Positions 43,612 through 51,898 of a stretch of DNA of 64,000 nucleotides are shown here, one piece after another. Position 1 is the first letter of the stretch. Every line of letters starts with the position of its first letter. Made by a program: the position numbers and the translations under genes. This stretch comes from M2408 sp040386975 (GTDB lineage Bacteria > Bacteroidota > Bacteroidia > Flavobacteriales_D > Crocinitomicaceae): NCBI GenBank assembly GCA_040386975.1, contig JAZKEO010000014.1, forward strand, positions 1 through 64,000, in the 5' to 3' direction. The notes beneath the pieces were generated by a model. That model searched no databases. It saw only the letters and a list, made by a program, of their open reading frames with translations, and was not told where the DNA came from.

Positions 43612-43828
43612 AATTAGACTTTTGGACATAAGACAAAAGACCGCTACGCTTCAAGACTTGATTCAAGTTAAACATAAACTAATTTATTTAACGAAAGTTT
43701 GTTGAGCCTGTCGAAACAAAACACATCAAAACAAAAAAATGCGAACATAAATGTCCGCATTTTTTGAATTGTATAAACTATAAATTAATCTTAAGAGGTT
43801 TTAATCCGCCACAGCAGATTAAAATCTC
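43612..43828. other. convergent gap with repeats and terminators
   Basis: This gap holds a GACATAAGAC-type repeat (43614-43642), the string GTTGAGCCTGTCGAAAC (43700-43716), which is like a repeat common in Bacteroidota genomes, a terminator (43734-43765), and an inverted repeat with one mismatch directly after the fasciclin stop (43794-43828). Confidence 0.55.
43734..43765 (+). terminator. hairpin terminator after the hydrolase gene
   Basis: AAAAAATGCG (43734-43743) pairs with CGCATTTTTT (43756-43765), with ACAT/ATGT extending the stem inside. The run of six T marks an intrinsic terminator; because both arms are A/T-flanked it could serve both converging genes. Confidence 0.75.
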
Positions 43829-44386
43829 TTACATTTTTGGTAAAACAACTTTGTCGATTACGTGTATCACACCGTTCGATTGCATTACGTCATAAACAGA
43901 AATGTTAGCCATTGTTCCGTTTTCATCTGTAATTGTAATGTTGTGCATTCCGTTCATCATTGCAGTTAATTTTCCACCGCTAACAGTTGTCATCACTGCT
44001 TTTCCTTTCCCTTTTTCGATAGCCGATTTAATTGCATTGAAATCCATTTTCCCTGAAACAACGTGATAAGTTAAGACTTTCGTTAAAGTTGCTTTGTTTT
44101 CTGGTTTCAATAATGTTTCAACTGTTCCTTCTGGTAAATTTTCAAAAGCATCGTTTACTGGTGCAAAAACTGTGAAAGGACCTGCAGTCATCAATGTTTC
44201 AACTAAACCTGCTGCTTTAACTGCTGCAACCAACGTTGTATGGTCTTTTGAATTTACTGCGTTTTCAACGATGTTCTTTTTTGGAAACATTGTTTGTCCA
44301 CCAACCATTGTTTCTTGTGCGTTAATAGAAACTGCTAAAAATGTTCCTACTACTAAACTTGCTACTTTTAATTTTACTGATTTCAT
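43829..44386 (-). CDS. fasciclin-domain secreted protein
   Basis: From the ATG at 44386 the product is 185 residues with signal MKSVKLKVASLVVGTFLAVS cut near NAQETM. The frame is open to 44515 but that lead is not signal-like. One FAS1 domain is clear: TVFAPVNDAFENLPEGTVE, LTYHVVSGKM and the ending SNGVIHVIDKVVLP. FAS1 domains mediate adhesion; a periplasmic or surface adhesion role is inference. Confidence 0.88.
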   Translation of the reverse strand: MKSVKLKVASLVVGTFLAVSINAQETMVGGQTMFPKKNIVENAVNSKDHTTLVAAVKAAGLVETLMTAGPFTVFAPVNDAFENLPEGTVETLLKPENKATLTKVLTYHVVSGKMDFNAIKSAIEKGKGKAVMTTVSGGKLTAMMNGMHNITITDENGTMANISVYDVMQSNGVIHVIDKVVLPKM

Positions 44387-44492
44387 ATTTATAAATTTTT
44401 GTTTGTTATGAAGCAGATACGACATGGTTTTATTTTTGGATTTCCTAAATTGAAAAAAAAAATAAAAATTAACTCTTTTTTGTTTTTTGAAC

Positions 44493-44513
44493 CCTGTCTG
44501 CCGACAGGCAGGC
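44493..44513. repeat. palindromic repeat CCTGTC-TGCC-GACAGG
   Basis: CCTGTC and GACAGG pair around TGCC, and CTGCC/GGCAG can pair in an alternative register. It lies upstream of the fasciclin gene and looks like a common intergenic palindromic repeat of this phylum. Confidence 0.5.
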
Positions 44514-44656
44514 ACGGAGAGTAAGAGAATAAGAGCTTTACAACTTTTAAAATTATTATTTGAAAAATTTATTTTCAGAATAAAATATAATCTGTATTTT
44601 AGTCGCTTAAAAATTGGTTTTCATCGAATAAATAAGTAGAAATCAATTTAAAATAT

Positions 44657-44664
44657 TAATTTTG
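44657..44664 (+). promoter_or_regulatory. -7 promoter element for the M1 aminopeptidase
   Basis: TAATTTTG matches the consensus 20 bases before the ATG at 44684. The -33 element is not evident. Confidence 0.5.
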
Positions 44665-44683
44665 CCCCCTGATTTATAGAGCA

Positions 44684-46597
44684 ATGAGTAAATTTATATA
44701 TATAGCAAGTATCTTTTTTGTAGCAGTTTTAACTTCTTGTGGAAGCGATCAAGCAGCTAAGAATGAGGAACTTTCAAAAAAAGTGATTATCAATCAACCA
44801 ATCAGAGATGCGCATAGCTATGCAAATTTGAATGAGATTCAAACAAAACACTTGCATTTAGATTTGGAAGTAAATTTCGAAAATAAATCTATTTACGGAA
44901 TTGCTCGTCATGAGTTGATTAATAAAGGTACGGATACCGCAATTTTTGACATCAAAGGTTTAGAAATTCAGCGTGTTACTATTGGTAAAGAAGGAAAAGA
45001 AGAAAATACGGGTTACGTTATTGGTCAAGAAGATGAGATTTTAGGTGCTCCTTTAAGCGTTGAAATTGATTCAAACACAACTTTTGTAAATATTTATTAC
45101 AAAACAACAGATAAGTCTGGGGCTTTGGATTGGTTAGATCCGCAATTAACTGCAGGAAAAAAACATCCTTATTTATACACACAAGGTCAAGCGATTTTGA
45201 CTCGTACTTGGATTCCAACACAAGATAGTCCATCAAACAGAATCACTTATTCTGCTGATGTTAAAGTTCCAAAAGAATTGATGGCCTTGATGAGTGCTAC
45301 AAATCCAACGGAAAAAAGTGAAACGGGTGAATATCATTTTGAAATGAAGCAACCAATTCCTGTTTACTTAATTGCATTGGCTGTTGGAGATTTGGAGTAC
45401 AAAAAGTTAGGAAATAAATGTGGCGTTTACACAGAACCATCTATGTTACAAGATGTTGCTTGGGAATTTGCTGATTTGCGCAAAATGATCATGGCGGCTG
45501 AACAGTTGTATGGAAAATACCAATGGGAACAATACGATGTGATTGTTTTACCTTATTCTTTCCCTTTTGGAGGAATGGAAAATCCACGTTTGACATTTGC
45601 AAATCCAACATTGATTGCTGGAGATAGAAGTTTGATCAGTGTAATTGCACACGAATTAGCACATTCTTGGTCAGGAAATTTGGTTACAAATGCTACTTGG
45701 GATGATTTTTGGTTAAACGAAGGATTTACAGTTTATTTTGAAAATCGTATTATGGAATCGATTTACGGAAAAGAAGTTGCTGATATCTTGGCGTTGATTG
45801 AGTTCCAAGAATTGGAAAATGAAATTGTTGAAATTAGCGGTGGAGATCATCCAGAAGATACGTATTTGAAATTAGCTTTGAATGGTCGTGATCCTGACGA
45901 TGGAATGACTTCAATTGCTTACGTAAAAGGAGCATTTTTCTTAAAAACATTGGAAGAAAAAGTTGGAAGAGCGAAATTTGATGTTTTCATGAAAAAATAT
46001 TTTGATCATTATAAATTTCAAACTGTTACTACTGAAATTTTTGAGAAATACCTAACAGAAAATTTATTAAAGCCAAATGGAGTTGATTTCAACACCAAAG
46101 AATGGTTATATGAAAAAGGAATTCCAAAAAATTGTGTGAAAATTGTTTCTCCACGTTTCAAGGATGTTGAAAATATAGCTGACGAAGTAAGTGCTGGAAA
46201 AAACATTTTCAAAAAGAAGAAAAATCAACAAGTTATTACACGTGAAAAATACGTAACACAAGAATGGTTGGCGTTTATCAGAAAACTTCCTCGTAATTTA
46301 TCTGTAAAACAACTTGCTTTGTTGGATGAGAAATTAAATTTCAAAGGTTCAGGTAACGCTGAAATTATGACTGAATGGTTTGTTTTAGGAATTGAGGCTG
46401 GATACAAAGATATTCGTCCTGAAATGGAAAAATTCTTGATGAAAGTTGGTCGTAGAAAATTCATCTTACCGATTTATAAAACTTTGGCTAAAACAAAAGA
46501 TAACTTAAGTTTCGCTAAATCAGTGTATAAAAAAGCAAGACCTTATTATCATTCTGTTTCTCAGAAGACTATGGATGATTTACTTGGGACTAATTGA
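44684..46597 (+). CDS. M1 family metallo-aminopeptidase lipoprotein (LTA4 hydrolase-like)
   Basis: The 637-residue product has a lipobox signal ending LTSCG (Cys19), the substrate-anchoring GGMEN (296-300), the zinc site HELAH (323-327) and the third ligand Glu346 in NEGFTVYFE. The C-terminal helical domain (ITREKYVTQEWLAFIRKL to YHSVSQKTMDDLLG) is of the leukotriene-A4-hydrolase type. It should remove N-terminal residues from peptides at the cell envelope. No cofactor site is missing. Confidence 0.92.
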   Translation: MSKFIYIASIFFVAVLTSCGSDQAAKNEELSKKVIINQPIRDAHSYANLNEIQTKHLHLDLEVNFENKSIYGIARHELINKGTDTAIFDIKGLEIQRVTIGKEGKEENTGYVIGQEDEILGAPLSVEIDSNTTFVNIYYKTTDKSGALDWLDPQLTAGKKHPYLYTQGQAILTRTWIPTQDSPSNRITYSADVKVPKELMALMSATNPTEKSETGEYHFEMKQPIPVYLIALAVGDLEYKKLGNKCGVYTEPSMLQDVAWEFADLRKMIMAAEQLYGKYQWEQYDVIVLPYSFPFGGMENPRLTFANPTLIAGDRSLISVIAHELAHSWSGNLVTNATWDDFWLNEGFTVYFENRIMESIYGKEVADILALIEFQELENEIVEISGGDHPEDTYLKLALNGRDPDDGMTSIAYVKGAFFLKTLEEKVGRAKFDVFMKKYFDHYKFQTVTTEIFEKYLTENLLKPNGVDFNTKEWLYEKGIPKNCVKIVSPRFKDVENIADEVSAGKNIFKKKKNQQVITREKYVTQEWLAFIRKLPRNLSVKQLALLDEKLNFKGSGNAEIMTEWFVLGIEAGYKDIRPEMEKFLMKVGRRKFILPIYKTLAKTKDNLSFAKSVYKKARPYYHSVSQKTMDDLLGTN

Positions 46598-46722
46598 ATT
46601 TATTTATAAAGTCCGCTTTTGTCGTTATTTTTTGAGTTAAATTTGTCATTTACACGAGTAAACTCCAAATTTTCCTCTATAAAAAATGCCTAAAAAGCAA
46701 CCTTTCTAAACAAAATTCAGGT

Positions 46723-47823
46723 TTACATCAATAGAAATTCAAAACTTTCGCTTTCTTTCCCGTTTACGATAAAGGCAATTTTCTGTTTTCCAGGATAATA
46801 TTTTCGTGTAGAAATTGCTTTGAAACTGTGTAACTTTTTGACTTCAATTTTTGATGCGAAAGAAAGCGTTTTTTCAGAAATCTTAAAGACTTTTGAATTA
46901 TGGATTCCATTCTGACGTAAAAAATAAATCTTGTATTCAAGTCGAATAAAAACGTCTGATTGTTCTTTATTTTCGACTGAGAATTGAAATTCGAGTGTTT
47001 CTCCCATTTGAACTTTTTTCGCACACTTAATCTCTAAAAGTTCAATTTTAGCAGAAGAATTTACACCAAACAAATTCAAAACCTCTAAGTTTCCTTGTTT
47101 CAAAAATGTTCTGCAAGCATGTTTTAAAGCTTTGTCGATTTTTTCTGTTTTATTTATCCATTTTTTAGTGAAATCAATTACCAAGAGCGGGTAATCCTTT
47201 GATAAATCATTTAAGGAATTAGAAACTGATTTTCGAACCCAATCAGATTCATCAGTAATTAATCGTTCAAGAATTGGCAAAATGTGTTTTGGATTTTCTT
47301 TCAAAACTCTCACGCCAATTGCCCAAGGCAGGCGCGTTCGCATTCCTTCAGAAGCCAATCGTCTGACATAATGATGCTCGTGATTTGCCCAATTTTGCAT
47401 TTGTAAAATCATTTCATCTGGAAATTTGACAATAAAATGTCTGACAACAAATTCACAACTTGTAAATTGCGTGATTTTCTCAATTGCCAAAACAGAATTT
47501 TTAAAATCGTCTAATCCAAAAAGTTGAACAAATTCAGGAAACAACATGAATTCAAAATTAAATCCATTTGGATGTTCCCGTTTATGTCTGTCAATTATCG
47601 AACAAATTTGATTTAAAGCACTTGGATAATCTTTATGTAAATGATTCCTCAAAACTTTCGCAATGTGTGTCATGCGTTGTTTCAACTCATACGATTCCCA
47701 TTCCTTAGAAAAAATTTCTTTCATGAATTGTTTTTCATTGAAATCTAAAATCTCGGCTTGAATTTGTTTTGACAACATTTCAAAAAAAAATTTTGAATAA
47801 ACGTGTTTGAGTAATTCTGCCAT
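46723..47823 (-). CDS. AlkC/AlkD-like HEAT-repeat DNA alkylation repair protein
   Basis: The 366-residue product has helical HEAT repeats over residues 1-240 (YVRRLASEGMRTRLPWAIGV, ERLITDESDWVRKSVSNSLN) as in AlkC/AlkD glycosylases that remove N3- or N7-alkyl bases without flipping. The C-terminal 110 residues (GETLEFQFSVENKEQSDVFI, KYYPGKQKIAFIVNGKES) look like an Ig-like domain, as known for part of the AlkC subfamily. Symbol withheld because AlkC and AlkD cannot be separated by eye. Confidence 0.8.
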   Translation of the reverse strand: MAELLKHVYSKFFFEMLSKQIQAEILDFNEKQFMKEIFSKEWESYELKQRMTHIAKVLRNHLHKDYPSALNQICSIIDRHKREHPNGFNFEFMLFPEFVQLFGLDDFKNSVLAIEKITQFTSCEFVVRHFIVKFPDEMILQMQNWANHEHHYVRRLASEGMRTRLPWAIGVRVLKENPKHILPILERLITDESDWVRKSVSNSLNDLSKDYPLLVIDFTKKWINKTEKIDKALKHACRTFLKQGNLEVLNLFGVNSSAKIELLEIKCAKKVQMGETLEFQFSVENKEQSDVFIRLEYKIYFLRQNGIHNSKVFKISEKTLSFASKIEVKKLHSFKAISTRKYYPGKQKIAFIVNGKESESFEFLLM

Positions 47824-47915
47824 ATAATTTAGTACTTTGTGTTTAGTTTTTAGTGCTTAGACGTGATAATTGAAACGTAATTTACCACATTAAGGAAGAA
47901 AATCTATAAAACAAA

Positions 47916-47951
47916 AAGCCTCATAATTCAATTTGATAAATTATGAGGCTT
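47916..47951 (-). terminator. hairpin terminator after the DUF2231-like gene
   Basis: AAGCCTCATAATT (47916-47928) pairs perfectly with AATTATGAGGCTT (47939-47951). On the minus strand TTTTTGTTTT follows, so it ends transcription from the gene ending at 47970. Confidence 0.8.
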
Positions 47952-47969
47952 AAGAATTTTATATTAATC

Positions 47970-48455
47970 TCAATCGTGATGTTCTTCGTGTTGTTCCATT
48001 TTGAAATCTTTTCTGATTTCTGGATGAGCGATCTCACCACCTGATGTTCCAACTTCTCTTGCAATGTAACAAGCAACTAAAGAAACTATTAATGTTAGGA
48101 TGGAAACATATTTTGCGAATTTTTTCTTTTTCCATTCAAAGAAAAGAGAAGCTAAACTCAAGAACATAATTGACCATGCAAAAGGCATAAAAAATTCTGC
48201 TTTTTCCTCGTGTTCATGAATCAAATGATGTGTTTGTTCGGTCATCGTTGACATGTGTTCAACAACTTCTTCTGCATCTTCACCCGATCCGAAACTTGGA
48301 AGAGCAAAAGCGGCAGAGAATAATAAGACAGTTAAAGCAATTTTTTTGCTCACAACAGAATTTAAAAGTATTCCTACTAATAATATCAAGGAACCAATAA
48401 TTAACCCAATAATTGGAAAATGGTTCACTAGCATGTGTAAATGTGCGTCGTTCAT
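47970..48455 (-). CDS. DUF2231-like membrane protein
   Basis: The 161-residue product starts MNDAHLHMLVNHFPIIGLII and has about four membrane helices; the HxHxxxxHFPIIG start is of the DUF2231 kind, which suggests a heme or metal site near the membrane. The C-terminus is His/Glu-rich (FKMEQHEEHHD), and a His-rich segment HHLIHEHEEKAE lies between helices. Function unknown; a metal-binding role is plausible from these residues only. Confidence 0.75.
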   Translation of the reverse strand: MNDAHLHMLVNHFPIIGLIIGSLILLVGILLNSVVSKKIALTVLLFSAAFALPSFGSGEDAEEVVEHMSTMTEQTHHLIHEHEEKAEFFMPFAWSIMFLSLASLFFEWKKKKFAKYVSILTLIVSLVACYIAREVGTSGGEIAHPEIRKDFKMEQHEEHHD

Positions 48456-48512
48456 GTTTTTTATTTTTTTGTAAAAATAGAAATAAATTTATTGAGTTAA
48501 ACAGATTTTGTA

Positions 48513-48620
48513 TCGCAAAGTAAAATAAAGTGAGCGCAAAAATCGCAAAGAATAACAGAAACAAGTCTAAAAGTGAATCAGTCTGTATTAAAATCTTAAT
48601 ATCCTAAAATCTTAATATCC
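48513..48620. repeat. CGCAAAG-type and AAAATCTTAATATCC repeats
   Basis: 48513-48555 holds degenerate ATCGCAAAG copies. 48589-48619 has two tandem copies of TAAAATCTTAATATCC just after the TPM gene stop. Both lie between a TPM operon end and the next gene and look like spreading intergenic repeats. Confidence 0.55.
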
Positions 48621-48623
48621 AAT

Positions 48624-49397
48624 CTACCAACTTCCACCAGAACCTCCACCACCAAAACTTCCGCCACCGAAACCGCCAAAGCCACCTCCGCCACCTGACG
48701 AACCACGACTTCCAAATCCACTTCCCGCGAAAAATCCTGCAGCACCATAAGTGAAACCGCTTCCACCACCACGACCACCATTTTTTGGTCCAAACTTTAT
48801 AAGTAAAATAATAATTCCAATGATAATTGCAACGATAATGAAGCCACCTGATTTTTCGTTTTGCTTGTTGTAAGCTTTGTGATTGTATTCTCCTTTTGCA
48901 AGTGAAATCAGCACATTTGTTGCGTCATCGATACCTTTATAAAAATCGCCATTTTTGAAGTTTGGTAACAATTCATTTTCAACAATATTTTTCGATGTTA
49001 AATCTGGAATTGCTCCTTCTAAACCTCTACCAACAGCAATGTGTGTTTTTCGTTCCCCTTGGCCTCCAGTTGGTTTGATTAATAATACAATTCCATTGTC
49101 TTCTTTTGCTTGACCAACTTGCCATTGTTCTCCTAATTCTGTTGCGAAATCCCAAGGTTCGTATCCTTTTAAATCGTCAACGATAACAACAACTATTTGA
49201 TTGGAAGTTTCTTCTGAAAAAGCTTGTAATTTAGCCTCTAAAGTTTGTTCTTCACTTTCTGAAATAAAATCTGGAAATTCCTTAGATAAATTATTTACCA
49301 ATCTCGGAGGATTTGGCTTTGCAGGAATATCTGGTCGTTGGGCAAAAAATGAAAATTGTACCAGTAAAATACTAAATATAAAAAAAATACTTTTCAT
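48624..49397 (-). CDS. TPM-domain membrane protein with Gly-rich tail (YgcG-like)
   Basis: The 257-residue product has a signal (MKSIFFIFSILLVQFSFFAQ), a TPM domain with FSEETSNQIVVVIVDDLKGY and GIVLLIKPTGGQG, one membrane helix (GFIIVAIIIGIIILLIKF) and a Gly/Ser-rich tail ending GGSGGSW. TPM proteins act at the membrane in photosystem repair in plants and are of unknown role in bacteria, usually beside lemA. It is the last gene of a lemA-TPM-TPM-TPM operon. Confidence 0.85.
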   Translation of the reverse strand: MKSIFFIFSILLVQFSFFAQRPDIPAKPNPPRLVNNLSKEFPDFISESEEQTLEAKLQAFSEETSNQIVVVIVDDLKGYEPWDFATELGEQWQVGQAKEDNGIVLLIKPTGGQGERKTHIAVGRGLEGAIPDLTSKNIVENELLPNFKNGDFYKGIDDATNVLISLAKGEYNHKAYNKQNEKSGGFIIVAIIIGIIILLIKFGPKNGGRGGGSGFTYGAAGFFAGSGFGSRGSSGGGGGFGGFGGGSFGGGGSGGSW

Positions 49398-49399
49398 TT

Positions 49400-49906
49400 T
49401 TAATTTAATTTATTCATTATTAAAGTTGTTGCTGAATCTAATCCTATGTAATATTCTTGCAACTTAAAATTTGGAATCAAGGTTTTTTCTACAATTTCTG
49501 AGGCGTAAGAATCAGTAATTATTGTCTCAAGACCAAGACCAACTGAAATCTGAACTTTTCTATCCCCAGCAGTACCAGTTGGTTTAACTAAAATTACGAT
49601 TCCATTGTCTTTTTCTTTTTGACCAACACCCCATAAATTTCCTAAGTTCATTGCAAATTCCCCAGGCTCATATCCTTTCAAATCATCAACGATTACAATA
49701 ACAATTTGATTTGATGTTTTTTTTGCAAAATCTTGTAGTTTAAATTCCAAAGCTTTAGATTCTTTTTTTGAAAGAAAATTTGGAAATTCCTTAGAAAAAT
49801 TATTTACCAATCTTGCTGGATGTGGTTTCGCTGGAATATCTCCTAATTCTTGACCAATTCCAAAAATTGAAATTAATACAAAGACCAAGAATAAACTTTT
49901 TTTCAT
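49400..49906 (-). CDS. truncated TPM-domain protein, duplicate of the neighbouring gene
   Basis: The 168-residue product has signal MKKSLFLVFVLISIFGIGQ and a TPM domain closely matching the 48624-49397 gene (QIVIVIVDDLKGYEP versus QIVVVIVDDLKGYEP), but it ends after the TPM domain (TTLIMNKLN), without the membrane helix and glycine tail. It therefore looks like a tandem duplication that lost its anchor and would be soluble in the periplasm. Two bases separate it from the other copy. Confidence 0.85.
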   Translation of the reverse strand: MKKSLFLVFVLISIFGIGQELGDIPAKPHPARLVNNFSKEFPNFLSKKESKALEFKLQDFAKKTSNQIVIVIVDDLKGYEPGEFAMNLGNLWGVGQKEKDNGIVILVKPTGTAGDRKVQISVGLGLETIITDSYASEIVEKTLIPNFKLQEYYIGLDSATTLIMNKLN

Positions 49907-49920
49907 ATAAATATCAGTTT

Positions 49921-50358
49921 TTAAGCTTCAAAAGAAATATCGTTTGACAATTCATTTTCATCATTTTTAGCATAAGGAAAATGTTTTTTGAGTTTTTCTC
50001 CTACATGAGCAATGCCATTGATTAATCCTGTTTCAAAATCATTCTTTTTAAAATGAAAAATTATTTCATCGCGTATGGAATCCCAAAAATCTGCTTCAAC
50101 AACTTCATTGATTCCTTTGTCGCCAATAATAGCAAACTTTTTGTCGGCTACTGCCAAATAAATCAACACTCCATTGCGAAGTTCCGTTTTTGTCATACCT
50201 AATTTTTCAAAAATAAGTATGGCTTCATCTTTTGGGTCATTTTTACAGGAATCCACTATATGCAAACGAATTTCGCCAGAAGTATTTAACTCTGCTGACG
50301 AAATTGCATTTACAATATGTTGTTGTTGAATTTCTGTAAAGAAATTTTTTGCTCTCAT
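49921..50358 (-). CDS. TPM-domain protein without signal peptide
   Basis: The 145-residue product starts MRAKNFFTEIQQQHIVNAIS, has no obvious signal, and holds a TPM domain (SGEIRLHIVDSCKNDPKDEA, LIYLAVADKKFAIIGDKGIN). It is the cytoplasm-facing member of the TPM group that often sits beside LemA and YgcG. Its ATG follows the lemA stop with no gap, so the two are coupled. Confidence 0.83.
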   Translation of the reverse strand: MRAKNFFTEIQQQHIVNAISSAELNTSGEIRLHIVDSCKNDPKDEAILIFEKLGMTKTELRNGVLIYLAVADKKFAIIGDKGINEVVEADFWDSIRDEIIFHFKKNDFETGLINGIAHVGEKLKKHFPYAKNDENELSNDISFEA

Positions 50359-50961
50359 TTAGTTTTCTCTTCTGCTTTTAATATCTGGAGCTATCTCAGA
50401 TCCTTGTGCAGATTGGAAATAAGCTTTTTTCTCAAAACCAAACATTCCAGCCCAAATGTTTCTTGGGAAACGTCTGATGTAGGTATTGTAATCTCTACCG
50501 CCTTCATTGAAACGAACACGTTCTGTAGCAATACGGTTTTCCATTCCTTCATATTGTGCTTGGAAACCTTGGAAAGCTTCATTTGCTCTTAAATTAGGAT
50601 AGTTTTCAGAAATTGCCATCAAACGACCTAAAGATTGTCCGAATTGATCTTGCGCTTTTTGAAATTTAGCTAAATTTTCTTCATTCAAATCTTCCACGTT
50701 TAATTGAATTTTTGTTGCATTACTTCTCGCTTCAATAATTTCTTTTAAAGTTCCTTTTTCGTAATCAGCATTTGCCAATACAATCTCGAATAAATTTTTT
50801 GTTTTATCCATACGAGCTTGGTAAGCAACCTCAACTTGTTGCCATTGAGCAGTTACTCCCTCTTCTTTTGTAACCATTGAGTTGTATGAGCTACAACCGT
50901 TGAAAAATATCAGTAATAAAATACCACCAATAATTAAATACGAATTTTTAGGTCTTTTCAT
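50359..50961 (-). CDS. lemA: LemA family lipoprotein
   Basis: The 200-residue product has lipobox signal ending FFNGCSS and the LemA core EGVTAQWQQVEVAYQARMDK, IEARSNATKI, ENYPNLRANEAFQGFQAQYE and ARERxxFNEGGRDYNTYIRR-like FNEGGRDYNTYIRRFPRNIW. LemA proteins are all-helical envelope proteins of unclear function, often with TPM genes. It heads this four-gene set. Confidence 0.93.
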   Translation of the reverse strand: MKRPKNSYLIIGGILLLIFFNGCSSYNSMVTKEEGVTAQWQQVEVAYQARMDKTKNLFEIVLANADYEKGTLKEIIEARSNATKIQLNVEDLNEENLAKFQKAQDQFGQSLGRLMAISENYPNLRANEAFQGFQAQYEGMENRIATERVRFNEGGRDYNTYIRRFPRNIWAGMFGFEKKAYFQSAQGSEIAPDIKSRREN

Positions 50962-51041
50962 GTTTTAAATTTTTTATAAATATATGAATTTATTTCATCA
51001 AAACAAGTGCCGACTTATGGAATATGACAGAATGTCGTTTT

Positions 51042-51077
51042 TAGACATAAGACTCGAAGACAAAAGACAAGAAAAGC
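51042..51077. repeat. GACATAAGAC-type degenerate repeat
   Basis: TAGACATAAGACTCGAAGAC and AAAAGACAAGAAAAG are near-copies of a 7-9 base unit AAGAC. The same pattern occurs at 16710-16735 and 43614-43642. Confidence 0.5.
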
Positions 51078-51139
51078 AACAGCTTTGATATAACAAGCGT
51101 TAGCGAAGTTAATTTAGAAGAGAGACAAGAATCTTAATT

Positions 51140-51820
51140 TCAGACTTTGTTTAAAGTATCTGCTTTTAGGTATCTCATGTTCATTTTTTTTACTCCGTAG
51201 TAAAAAAGAATAATGCAAATGAGCATCAAAACATGACTCAAATCATCGCGATTTAAGTAACGGTGAAGGTTTATGTTTAATAGAAAAATAAATGCAGACG
51301 GAATCAAAACGAGAATTCCGTAAACAAAATACTGCATATCTAAATTGTTTTTCGCCCACAATCTTCCTGTAAGGTAACCGCAATAAAGCAAATAAGTTAA
51401 AATTGAGTCAATAGCAATAAATAAAAATGTTTTATTGATAAGACTCAAAGTCAATAAGATAACAGATTTTATAATTAAAAAATATTTCAGAAGTAAATAT
51501 GATTTGTGATTTCTGTAATAATACAAAATCCCTTGACTGATAAAATAGCCTGAAGTTACTGCCAAAATCCAAGCTGGATATTTACCAAAAATTCCAAAAT
51601 ATTGAAAAAGAACATGTCCAAATCCACTTAAAAAAGTAGAAATAGCTAGGCATAAATAAAAATTCTTGAATTGTTTTGAAGAGTAGGAATCTGACCAACG
51701 AATACTAAAAAAGGCGTATAAACTAAAAACAGTAATCGCCCAATTAAAAACAAGTGCCATTGGTTCTTGCAAGGTCAAACCTGCAAAGGAAAACTCAATA
51801 ATTTCAAAGGGCGGTTTCAT
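51140..51820 (-). CDS. multi-pass membrane protein of unknown function
   Basis: The 226-residue product has about seven hydrophobic helices with few charges and basic residues at loops (KKMNMRYLKADTLNKV at the end). The first helix follows a short polar start MKPPFEIIEFSFAGLTLQEP. No transporter or enzyme motif was recognised. It is divergent from recR, with opposite promoters about 30 bases apart. Confidence 0.6.
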   Translation of the reverse strand: MKPPFEIIEFSFAGLTLQEPMALVFNWAITVFSLYAFFSIRWSDSYSSKQFKNFYLCLAISTFLSGFGHVLFQYFGIFGKYPAWILAVTSGYFISQGILYYYRNHKSYLLLKYFLIIKSVILLTLSLINKTFLFIAIDSILTYLLYCGYLTGRLWAKNNLDMQYFVYGILVLIPSAFIFLLNINLHRYLNRDDLSHVLMLICIILFYYGVKKMNMRYLKADTLNKV

Positions 51821-51851
51821 TTTCTTTAATTCTTTGTTCTTTAATCGACTG

Positions 51852-51859
51852 CAAAATTA
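51852..51859 (-). promoter_or_regulatory. -7 element for the 51820 membrane-protein gene
   Basis: TAATTTTG on the minus strand, 32 bases before the ATG. The -33 position overlaps the recR upstream region, so the two promoters could interfere. Confidence 0.5.
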
Positions 51860-51886
51860 AAACTTTTTTTTCACTTATTAAAATGT

Positions 51887-51894
51887 TACTTTTG
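51887..51894 (+). promoter_or_regulatory. -7 element of recR, leaderless start
   Basis: TACTTTTG fits TAnnTTTG and ends 4 bases before the GTG start codon at 51899, so the transcript would begin at or next to the start codon. Confidence 0.6.
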
Positions 51895-51898
51895 CACC

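Noticed and set aside
44387..44515. Longer start of the fasciclin gene at 44515
   Set aside because: The extra 43 residues include translated palindromic repeat sequence and no signal; the ATG at 44386 gives a clean signal peptide.
48596..48793. 65-codon Val/Glu-rich open frame on the minus strand
   Set aside because: It is an alternative frame of the glycine-rich tail of the TPM gene at 48624-49397.
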